Assembly (NCBI RefSeq): GCF_047495875.1
Contig: NC_092470.1
Location: 20,543,185-20,607,184 of the forward strand
DNA: 64,000 nucleotides
DNA from: Pithys albifrons albifrons
Lineage: Eukaryota; Chordata; Aves; Passeriformes; Thamnophilidae
Direction: 5' to 3'
Below, in pieces: positions 1 through 10,700 of the stretch; within the stretch, counting starts at the first letter, position 1; each line of letters opens with the position of its first letter. Position numbers and translations under genes: made by a program. The notes beneath the pieces were generated by a model, which was not told the origin of the DNA, ran no database searches, and saw only the letters and a program-made list of their open reading frames with translations.

Positions 1-1010
1 TTGCTCATAGATTGTGCATAATTAATAATTAAACGCTTGCAGTTGTAATGGGTTGACCTCCTTGAACTGTTCATTATTCACAAGGCAAAGGCATCACTCA
101 AAGTTTTTTCCTCTTGCCCTTCCCCGGTCTCGCTCTGTGTGCACCATCGGGCTGGTTTGGAGAGAGCAGAGGCTGATCTTGGCTTCTCCTGCAGCAGATC
201 CCACTTCTGGAAATGCTGCTTGGATGCTCAGGGAGCTTGGGAATAATGGGACATTGACCCTCACAACTGTTTGTGTCTTTACTACCATTTTAGCATCATC
301 CCTGATATCGAGGTCTTCACGGTCCTGGCCAAAAGATACAGCATTTAATGAAAATGGAAGAAGCATTTCCCAGTTAAAATTGAGTATCTCTGCTCCTCTC
401 TCCTTTGAGATGTTGGTTTTTTACCTTCTTTCCCTCTGTATGTGATTTCATGGAGCAGGTGGGGAGAATAAGGCAGGTCATGAGGGTGCAGCTGGACGTT
501 CCCTGGGGGTACATCAGTGTGACTGTATTGCTTGGGAGAGAAATGGAGCTTTGCTTTATTTCCTTCTATTTCCCATCTCTCTGAGTGTCAGGAAACATGT
601 GGGGAACTTCAGGATACAATACAGGATGGGTTTGCAGATCCTCATAATTGAGCAACCTGATCTAGTGGGAGGTGTCCTCAAGAATCAGCCTTGACCTCCT
701 TGAACCTCCCAAAAGACTCTCAATTTTTCAGACAAATATCCCATAAATTTGAGTGTGCCCAGTCTAAAATCCTTGGGATTAAAGCATCTTGTTTCCATGC
801 TGAGCTCCAGCATGTGTGTCCACCTCCAACCCCTCCACACACCATCTCTTCCTGAGCTCCCTGAGAGCAAACCATCCAAGGCATGGCCATGGCCAACAGC
901 AGCCCAGGATGGGGCTGAAATCCCTGCCTTGCACAGAAAAATGGGCCAAAGAGAGGAAGAGAACAGGAGTTAACACTTCCTTTCAACCAGGTGAAGTGTT
1001 GTGAGGCAGG
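1..1010 (+). other. MAP2K5 intron, mostly unique
   Basis: Intronic sequence with no recognised exon. A short CR1-tail-like string (CAACCTGATCTAGTGGGAGG) is at 653-672. The open frames here do not resemble known proteins. Confidence 0.5.
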
Positions 1011-1660
1011 AGCCCCGTGCCCTCTGCCTGGCTGCAGGACAGGAGCTGGGTGGTCCAGGGTTTGGGCTGCAGGACAGGAGCTGGGTGGTCCAGGGTTTGG
1101 GCTGCAGGACAGGAGCTGTGTGGTCCAGGGTCTGGGCTGATGGTGCTGCAGGACAGGAGCTGGGTGGTCCAGGGTTTGTGCTGATGGTGAAGCAGGACAG
1201 GAGCTGGGTGATCCAGGGTTTGTGCTGCAGGACAGGAGCTGGGTGGTCCACGTTTTGTGCTGATGGTGAAGCAGGACAGGAGCTGTGTGGTCCAGGGTTT
1301 GTGCTGATGGTGCTGCAGGACAGGAGCTGGGTGGTCCAGGGTTTGTGCTGATGGTGCTGCAGGACAGGAGCTGGGTGGTCCAGGGTTTGTGCTGCAGGAC
1401 AGGAGCTGGGTGGTCCACGTTTTGTGCTGATGGTGAAGCAGGACAGGAGCTGGGTGGTCCAGGGTTTGTGCTGATGGTGCTGCAGGACAGGAGCTGGGTG
1501 GTCCAGGGTTTGTGTTGATGGTGCTGCAGGACAGGAGCTGGGTGGTCCAGGGTCTGGGCTGCAGGACAGGAGCTGGGTGGTCCAGGGTTTGTGCTGATGG
1601 TGCTGCAGGACAGGAGCTGGGTGGTCCAGGGTTTGTGCAATTGGTGAAGCAGCTTCTGCC
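1011..1660. repeat. Minisatellite, about 35-50 bp units
   Basis: Units built on GGACAGGAGCTGGGTGGTCC repeat with a 35-bp base period. Longer variants of about 48-50 bp include a TGCTGATGGTG insert. It forms a compound locus with the 31-bp array that follows. Confidence 0.9.
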
Positions 1661-1683
1661 CTTCCTTGCAGGAGGCCATGGGG

Positions 1684-1925
1684 TATGGACACCCAAAGCA
1701 GGCTGCTGGCAGGCTTTGGACACCCAAAGCAGGATGCTGGCAGGGTTTGGACACCCAAAGCAGGATGCTGGCAGGGTTTGGACACCCAAAGCAGGATGCT
1801 GGCAGGGTTTGGACACCCAAAGCAGGATGCTGGCAGGGTTTGGACACCCAAAGCAGGATGCTGGCAGGGTTTGGACACCCAAAGCAGGATGCTGGCAGGG
1901 TTTGGACAACCCAAGCAGCCTGCTG
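1684..1925. repeat. Minisatellite, 31-bp unit
   Basis: About eight near-identical copies of a unit containing CACCCAAAGCAGGATGCTGG. Long frames on both strands across this and the previous array are repeat by-products. Confidence 0.92.
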
Positions 1926-1929
1926 GCTG

Positions 1930-2480
1930 CTGCAGAGCCGCTTAGCAGCTTCCCCTCGCCTCTCCCGATGAGGTTTCACTCGATTATGGGCCCGTCATCC
2001 CTTGTGAATGCAGAAATTATCACCTTCCAAATGAGTGTGAAGTGCTGGATGCCCATCCTGGTGCCCAGCAGGGCCTGAGCCGAGCTGGCAGCCCTGCCCG
2101 AGGGATGTTTGCCTTGGAACGAGCTCCTCTAGCATTTTACTTAAAATAACCAGCAGGGATAGATGGCTGGGCAGAGCCAGTTGCCAGGAATGGCATCCCG
2201 GGGCTCCGGGAGTGGTGCCCGGAGTGTTGCCCACCTTGCCCACCAAGGCTTCAGGTGGGAGCCCAGGAAGGCTGAGCTGGGCAGGAGAAAAGGATGGGGA
2301 GAGGCAAAGCCTGCTGGGCTCCCTCGGAGCAAGGCATTTCCCTCTGCATTTTCGGTATCAATGTGGGTAATTTTGGTCTTTGAAGTGGAGAAAGTTGAAT
2401 TGTGCCTCTGATTTCCTCCACTCTCCAGCAGAAAGCTTCCAATCTTGCTGTCATTTGGAAGTTTGGGAACAATCACCTCT
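1930..2480 (+). other. MAP2K5 intron, unique
   Basis: Non-repetitive intronic sequence of moderate GC. No exon or element recognised. Confidence 0.4.
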
Positions 2481-3720
2481 CCCTCCCCCGGTCGGAGTTC
2501 AAAGAGGACTTGGGCTCGTTCTATCAAACACTCCTCGTGTTTAATAGAAGTCTTTGAAAACCGGAAAGCAATTTCGGCTTCTCCTTTTCCTCCTCAGTTA
2601 CTTTTGATTGAATCGTGTTTTCCAGCAGTTTCCAATTGTTCGAATTGGAAACAAAGCCTTAATAAGAGTTCTAGTTAATTTTCTGTCTTGTAATTACCGA
2701 TCTCATTTTTCTGATAATTGGCCCCAGCAATTATATGTATATTTACTAATCACATAGGAGGCTCTGCAGTCGTGTCTCTCTGCCACCATCGATAATGACA
2801 CCCACATTGCAGAGGTGCTTTTATCATCTCCTTTTTTCCACTACATCAAAGCTATTTCCTCGCCTTGCCCATAATGAATACATGCATGCATTTGACACAG
2901 TTGTGTGCTGGAGAAATTGTTTGGCTCCCACCAAATGCTGCACGCTCCGAGTTTCTTGCCTGCAGCGCTGGAAGGTTGTATGTAATGATATATTGCTCAT
3001 CCAAATGGCCAAAGCACTCCAAAGCACAGTGAGATTAAAATAAGTCATTCCTTTGTTAATTTAAATAGGTGCATGTATCATACTTTGCAGGGTACTTTGT
3101 GGAGGGATGTCAGGGAGGGGAAAAAAGACGCCGAAAGGTATTTTTAATAGCAAATGAGAATAGATGAGAATGGAGTCATTTGCAGCTGCGTGTTTTATGT
3201 GGCTCTCTTGTTCCGACTGTAGGTCTAATGAGATGACACTGTTAAAGTACTCTGCAGTGTAATTTCATTACATCCTGAGCTGTTACACTATAAACACACT
3301 GGAGCTCTCTGTCATTCTTGGAAAAACTCCTAAATTCGTAAAGCCCTTCTTTTGCAAATGGTGATGTTGTTTGTTCCCAGTTTGGAAGCTTTTTTTTTTT
3401 ATTATTATTATTATTTTTTTTTTTCTCTTGCGCTCTTAATTTTTTTTGTTTTCTTTCCTAAACGTTGGGATGTTGTTTTCCACCAGCAGCCTGGTGAATT
3501 TTTTGCTTTTAAAAATTCTTTTGCCTTTTAAATCCAGACCAGACAGCATATGAGGACAGGCTCTAAAATGAATAAGTGTAAATAAACATGAGTGTAAATA
3601 AATAGCGAATGCAGCGAAAGAAACAAAGGTCAACACAAGAATAATTTCGCAGCTCTTTGTTAATTACAAGACCATTTGTGTGTTACTTAAATAATCATTA
3701 ATTTCTCATTTACACTTTCC
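2480..3720. promoter_or_regulatory. Unique AT-rich intronic block, candidate conserved elements
   Basis: About 1.2 kb of repeat-poor AT-rich sequence contains homeodomain-type strings (GTAATTACC, CTAATGAGATG, TTCATTACATC) and GCATGCATTTGACA. A T-rich microsatellite lies at about 3388-3425. It resembles the conserved non-coding blocks expected around SKOR1. Inference from composition only. Confidence 0.4.
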
Positions 3721-3917
3721 CTACCTTCCTTTTTACCCTGTGGCTATCATTGTCCTTTTTTCACCTCCCCTCAGTGTCTTTCCACATGTTTTTACCCATC
3801 GTGTAACGCTCATTAGTGGCAATGCGGTGTTTTCTAACACGTTCTCCGCGGGATCGGGACCTCTCCCTGCCCGCAGTTCCCGCTGGGAAACGGCGGCTCT
3901 GCCTTTGCTGCTTTGGG

Positions 3918-4645
3918 CTGGGGGTGGCTTGGTTTGTTTGGGGGTTGGTTTGGGGGTTGGTTTGGGGGTGGTTTATTTGGGGGTTGGTTTGAGGGGTGGT
4001 TTATTTCGGGGTTGGTTTGGGGGTTGGTTTGGGGGTTTGTTTGGGGGTTGGTTTGAGGGTTGGTTGGTTTGTTTGGGGGTTGGTTTGAGGGGTGGTTTAT
4101 TTGGGGGTTGGTTTGTTTGGGGGTTGGTTTGTTTGGGGGTTGGTTTGAGGGGTGGTTTATTTGGGGGTTGGTTTATTTGGGGGTTGGTTTACTTGGGGGT
4201 TGGTTTGGGGATTGGTTTAGGGGTTGGTTTGTTTGGGGGTTGGTTTGAGGGGTGGGTTGGTTTGGGGGTTGGTTTGGGAGTTGGTTTGGGGGTGGGTTTG
4301 TTTGGGGGTTGGTTTGAGGGGTGGTTTATTTTGGGGTTGGTTTGGGGGTTGGTTTGTTTGGGGGTTGGTTTGTTTGGGGGTTGGTTTGAGAGGTGGTTTA
4401 TTTGGGGGTTGGTTTCTTTGGGGGTTGGTTTGGGGGGTGGTTTAGGGGTTGGTTTGTTTGGGGTTGGTTTAGGGGTTTGTTTGGGGGTTGGTTTGGGGGT
4501 TGGTTTGTTTGGGGGTTGGTTTGGGGGTTTATCTGGGAGTTGGTTTGGGGGTTTGTCTGGGGGTTGGTTTGTCTGGGGGTTTGTTTGGGGGTTGGTTTAT
4601 CTGGGGGCTGGTTTGTTTGGGGGTTGGTTTGGGGGTTTGGTGTTG
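3918..4645. repeat. G-rich minisatellite next to MAP2K5 exon
   Basis: Runs of GGGGGTTGGTTT(GTTT) repeat for about 730 bp with strong G/T strand asymmetry. It ends about 35 bp before the exon at 4682. Closely spaced G runs make G-quadruplex formation plausible in DNA and in the pre-mRNA. Confidence 0.92.
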
Positions 4646-4681
4646 CTCTCCTATAGAATCCATCTCTTTTCCCCTTGGCAG

Positions 4682-4743
4682 GACTCGCCGGTGCTTCCAG
4701 CCGAGGACTTCTCAGAGCCCTTTGTGCACTTCATCACTCAATG
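4682..4743 (+). CDS. MAP2K5: MAP2K5 third-last coding exon
   Basis: This 62-nt exon starts after CAG at 4679-4681 and ends before the strong donor GTGAGT at 4744. It encodes the 20 residues [20 protein letters not shown] plus two bases of a Cys codon, part of the kinase C-lobe. A G-rich minisatellite ends about 35 bp upstream and an E-box-rich array starts about 40 bp downstream. The preceding MAP2K5 exon (the LLQCIVDE segment) is not found in 1-4681. Confidence 0.95.
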
Positions 4744-7700
4744 GTGAGTGGCGCCGGGTCGTGTCGTGCCATGTCGCGATGAAGGCGACACGTGCCATCA
4801 ATGTGGGCACAGCCACGTGTCATTAATGTGGGCACAGCCTGCCATTAATGTGGGCACTGCCACGTGCCATTAATGTGGGCACTGTCACGTGTCATCAGTG
4901 TGGGCATTGCCATGTGCCATCAATGTGGGCACAGCCATGGGCGATTAATGTGGGCACTGTCACGTGCCATTAATGTGGGCATTGCCATGTTCCATCAATG
5001 TGGGCATTGCCACATGCCATTAATGTGGGCACTGTCATGTGCCATTAATGTGGGCACAGCCACGTGTCATTAATGTGGGCACTGTCACGTGCCATTAATG
5101 TGGGCACACCCACGTGCCATCAATGTGGGCACAGCCACGTGCCATTAATGTGGGCACACCCACGTGCCATCAATGTGGGCACAGCCACGTGCCATTAATG
5201 TGGGCACACCCACGTGCCATCAATGTGGGCACAGCCACGTGCCATCAATGTGGGCACACCCACGTGCCATCAATGTGGGCACAGCCACGTGCCATTAATG
5301 TGGGCACAGCCACGTGCCATCAATGTGGGCACAGCCACGTGCCATTAATGTGGGCACACCCACGTGCCATCAATGTGGGCACAGCCACGTGCCATCAATG
5401 TGGGCACACCCACGTGCCATCAATGTGGGCACAGCCACGTGCCATTAATGTGGGCACAGCCACGTGCCATTAATGTGGCCACAGCCACGTGTCATTAATG
5501 TGGGCACTGTCACGTGTCATTAATGTGGGCACAGCCACGTGCCATCAATGTGGGCACAGCCACGTGTCATTAATGTGGGCACTGTCATGTGTCATTAATG
5601 TGGGCACACCCACGTGCCATCAATGTGGGCACACCCACGTGTCATTAATGTGGGCACTGTCACGTGTCATTAATGTGGGCACAGCCACGTGTCATTAATG
5701 TGAGCATTGCCACGTGCCATCAATGTGGGCACAGCCACGTGCCATCAATATGGGCACTGTCACATCCCTGGGGCACGTGGGGTGGCAGAGCCCGGCGAAA
5801 TCTGTGACCCTGAGTTACACAAAGGCTTGGAAAGGGGCTTACAAGAGGCTTGGGGGGTTTTTCCTCTCCTCTCTCCCAGTTGCCCGGAATGTGGGTGCTG
5901 AGCCCCTGGATGTGGGTGCTGAGCCCCTGCCCTGGATGTGGGTGCTGAGACACTGGATGTGGGTGCTGAGCCCTCCAGTGTGGGTGCTGAGCCCCTGAAT
6001 GTGGGTGCTGAGATCCTGCTCTGAATGTGGGTGCTGAGACCCTGCTCTGAATGTGGGTGCTGAGCCCCTGGATGTGGGTGCTGAGCCCCTGAGTGTGGGT
6101 GCTGAGCCCCCAAGTGTGGGTACTGAGCCCCCCAGTGTGGGTGCTGAGCCCCTGAGTGTGGGTGCTGAGCCCCCAAGTGTGGGTACTGAGCCCCCCAGTG
6201 TGGGTGCTGAGCCCCTGGATGTGGGTGCTGAGCCCCCCAGTGTGGGTGCTGAGCCCCTGCCCTGAATGTGGGTGCTGAGCCCCTGCCCTGGATGTGGGTG
6301 CTGACCCCCCAGTGTGGGTGCTGAGCCCCTCAATGTGGGTGCTGAGCCCCTGGATGTGGGTGCTGACCCCCCAGTGTGGGTGCTGAGCCCCTGAGTGTGG
6401 GTGCTGAGCCCCCAAGTGTGGGTACTGAGCCCCCCAGTGTGGGTGCTGAGCCCCCCAGTGTGGGTGCTGAGCCCCTGCCCTGAATGTGGGTGCTGAGCCC
6501 CTGCCCTGGATGTGGGTGCTGACCCCCCAGTGTGGGTGCTGAGCCCCTCAATGTGGGTGCTGAGCCCCTGCCCTGAATGTGGGTGCTGAGCCCCTGCCCT
6601 GGATGTGGGTGCTGACCCCCCAGTGTGGGTGCTGAGTCCCCCAGTGTGGGTGCTGAGCCCCTGGATGTGGGTGCTGAGCCCCTCAATGTGGGTGCTGAGC
6701 CCCTGAGTGTGAGTGCTGACCCCCCCAGTGTGGGTGCTGAGCCCCTGGATGTGGGTGCTGACCCCCCAGTGTGGGTGCTGAGCCCCTGGATGTGGGTGCT
6801 GACCCCCCAGTGTGGGTGCTGACCCCCCAGTGTGGGTGCTGAGCCCCCCAAGGCTGCCCTGGGGGGAAGGCTCAGTACAGCCTCACGTGGGTGGTGTCGT
6901 CATTAAGACCTTTCCCTGTCGAATTAATTGCCCGGGAAGGCAAAAGGCCTTGATGGGCTCCTTGGCTTCTCAGTAAGTAATTTTTAGGGAGAGTGGTGGT
7001 TTAAAATGCACCACTGGGTGTGTTTTCTGTCCTTAAAAGTGAGGAGTTGATTGGAAACCTTTTAAATGAAAGGAGGACTGGGGAGAGGAGGAGGTTGTAG
7101 AATAAATAAGGCAGTTCTTGAGTGACTAAGGGACCAAATGCTGAGGGTAAGATACCCAAAAGAGGCAAAGTGAAGGGAAAAATCACTATTTAACTGTCCC
7201 ACCGCCCTGAAAACAATGAAATAAAGGGCAGGTATTTATGCAGAGCAGAGAAATAAGCTTGAATTTTGTAAAAATAGGGGATGTTTGAGGGAGAAGGGAC
7301 CAGGCACACCCAGGGCTGGATGTTCAGCTCTGCCAAGTCAGAGGGAGCCATCGGTGTGTGGGAGAGGGAATCCTGCCCCAGGGGGGTGTCCTGCCCCAGG
7401 GGTGTGTCCTGCCCCAGGGATGTTTCCTGCCCCAGGGGTGTGTCCTGGTCCAGGGATGTGTCCTAGTCCAGGAATGTCTCCTATCCCAGAGGTGTCTCCT
7501 GCCCCAGGGATGTGTCCTGGTCCAGGGGTGTGTCCTGGTCCAGAGATGTGTCCTGCCCCAGGGATGTGTCCTGCCCCAGGGGTGTGTCCTGGTCCAGGGG
7601 TGTGTCCTGGTCCAGAGATGTGTCCTGCCCCAGGGATGTGTCCTGCCCCAGGGGTGTGTCCTGCCCCAGGGATGTGTCCTGGTCCAGGAATGTCTCCTGC

Positions 7701-10700
7701 TTGAAGGATGTCTCCTATCCCAGAGATGTCTCCTGCCCCAGGGTTGTGTCCTGTTCCAGAGATGTGTCCTGCCCCAGGGATGTCTCCTATCCCAGGAATG
7801 TCTCCTATCCCAGAAATGTCTCCTGGTCCAGGGATGTCTCCTGCTTGAAGGATGTCTCCTACCCCAGGGATGTCTCCTGCCCCAGGAATGTCTCCTATCC
7901 CAGGAATGTCTCCTATCCCAGAAATGTCTCCTGGTCCAGGGATGTCTCCTGCTTGAAGGATGTCTCCTACCCCAGGGGTGTCTCCTGCCCCAGGGATGTG
8001 TCTTGCCCCAAGGATGTCTCGTGCCCCAGGGATGTCTCCTGCCCCAGCGATGTCTCCTATCCCAGAAATGTCTCCTATCCCAGAAATGTCTCCTGCCCCA
8101 GGGATGTCTCCTGCCCCAGGGATGTTTCCTGCCCCAGGGATGTTTCCTGCCCCAGGAGTGTCTCCTATCCCAGGGATGTCTCCTGCCCCAGGGATGTGTC
8201 TTGCCCCAAGGATGTCTCCTGCCCCAGGGATGTTTCCTGCCCCAGGAATGTCTCCTATCCCAGGGATGTCTCCTGCCCCAGGGATGACTCCTGCCCCATG
8301 GATGTCTCCTGCCCCATGGATGTCTCCTGCCCCATGGATGTCTCCTATCCCAGGGACATGTCCTGCCCCATGGATGTCTCCTGCCCCAGGGATGTGTCTT
8401 GCCCCAGGGATGTCTCCTGCCCCAGGAATGTCTCCTATCCCAGGGACATGTCCTGCCCCAGGAATGTCTCCTGCTACAGGGCTGTGTCCTCCTCCAAACC
8501 CTTGCAGAGCTGTAGCTTGGGCTTTGCACATTTGGGGTTTGTACCATATGTCAGGGCCACTGCAGCAAAAGTGACCTGATGACATTGAGCTTTGACTGAG
8601 GAGAAAGGACCTCTCAAGCCTGTAACAAATCCAGACACAAAAAGCAGTCTGATGATCGGTTAATTAAAGTAACTAAATAATTAAAGTTTGTGTAAGAGAG
8701 GCTTCAGTTTTCAGTAGTTTCAGCTTACCAGGGCAGAGGCTGTTTGGCTGCTGTGCGTGGAGCTCTGTGTTTTTATCCTCCCCCAAAAATTGATGGCAGA
8801 CCTTTTAAAAAAACCAATTGAGGCAGAGGGAGGGATAACCTGTGTTAAAATTTCCCCAGATGTCAACCTGAAGCAGAACTGATGGTGCTTAATAGCCTTG
8901 TTCTCCCTGGGGATGCAGCTACTTTGGACTGTCAGATTAAACTGCTACCTCAGACAGCTTGTGCTACTTGATTATTTGAGGGGCTTGTGCTTGTGTGTAG
9001 GGAAGGTAAATTGTGTCCTTAATATCTCCAGTTTGCAGCACAAATCATCCAGTATTTTATATATAATGTTATATTAGCTGTGCTTTTCAGCGGGAGGAAT
9101 CACTGCTTGTAAAAAGCAAATAATATGGAAGTATAGATTATTTAAGCAATCAATTGCTAATAACCAGGAGAGATGTCAAGTGAGCAGCATCCCAGCCTTT
9201 GTGCCAGCTCTGCCATAAAGCCTGGCTGCTTGGATGGCATCCAATTAGTCAGGAGGCAGCTCCTGGTGGTCACCTCTGGGCCACGTTATTGTGTTCCCTC
9301 ATGCAGCTCAGCACAGCCTTCAGGAGCTAATTGCACCTGTTGCCTGGAAAACTAGGACTGTTTGCATGAGAAACATGATCTTATAAACAGGTTAATGCTG
9401 TGTAATGAACTATCACCCTGCAGTGTAATGGAAATAAATGGGGAAGAGGAAGGGAGGAACCCCAGGGTATTGCCTGGGCTCCTGAAGCTGTTCAGCAGTG
9501 GAGCTGAATTTCCCACCTGTTTGCCTAATTCTTTGTGTCATAATCCCCAGAAAAATGGGCAGCACTCACTGTGCCTTCTGAGCTGGCTGCACTTCTGTGG
9601 GCTCTCTATTAATCCTCTTTTCCTGCTCACAAACATCCTACAGCCCATAGGGAAGGAAAACTCCCTCTATGTATTGGCCAGTAGGAGCCCTGTCCTCCCT
9701 CAACACCTGAAAAACGTTAAAAACACCCTGAAATGCTCCACTCTGGGATAAAAGAGAAGGAAAACTCCCTCTATGTATTGGCCAGTAGGAGCCCTGTCCT
9801 CCCTCAGCACCTGAAAAACGTTAAAAACACCCTGAAATGCTCCACTCTGGGATAAAAGAGAAGGAAAACTCCCTCTATATATTGGCCAGTAGGAGCCCTG
9901 TCCTCCCTCAACACCTGAAAAACGTTAAAAACACCCTGAAATGCTCCACTCTGGGATAAAAGAGAAGGAAAACTCCCTCTATGTATTGGCCAGTAGGAGC
10001 CCTGTCCTCCCTCAGCACCTGAAAAACGTTAAAAACACCCTGAAATGCTCCACTCTGGGATAAAAGAGAAGGAAAACTCCCTCTATATATTGGCCAGTAG
10101 GAGCCCTGTCCTCCCTCAGCACCTGAAAAACGTTAAAAACACCCTGAAATGCTCCACTCTGGGATAAAAGAGATACGAGAGAGAACAGATAATTCAATGT
10201 TTAAACATGCAGAATAAATGAGCAGTTGTTTTGATTTCTTTTTTATTATGTTTCATGCCACAGCATGAAGAAGCAACCAAAGGAAAGACCAGCACCTGAA
10301 GATTTAATGGTAAGTGAAAACTCAGTTTATATCTGTCAGTGATTACTTTTTATTCATATACATACATGTATATACATATATATAGTGTGTGTGTACTTGT
10401 ATATACATATATATACACATATATACATAATTTACACAGTCCTGTTTAATTAACATCTTTATTGATGGTTTAGATGAGGGGATCGAGTCCATCAGCAGCA
10501 ACTTTGCTGATGACACCAAGCTGGGAGGGAGTGTCGAGCTGCTGGAAGGCAGGAGGGCTCTGCAGAGGGGTCTGGAGAGACTGGAGAGATGGGGCTGATT
10601 GCAATGGGATGGAGTTCAACAAGGCCAAGTGCAGGTCCTGCCCTTTGGCCACCCCAAGCCCTGCAGCGCTCCAGGCTGGGCACAGAGTGGGTGGAGAGGG

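Noticed and set aside
7324..8585. Open frames of 300-415 residues on both strands
   Set aside because: They lie wholly in the 18-bp minisatellite; a period that is a multiple of 3 keeps frames open. The proteins are pure repeats with no domain.
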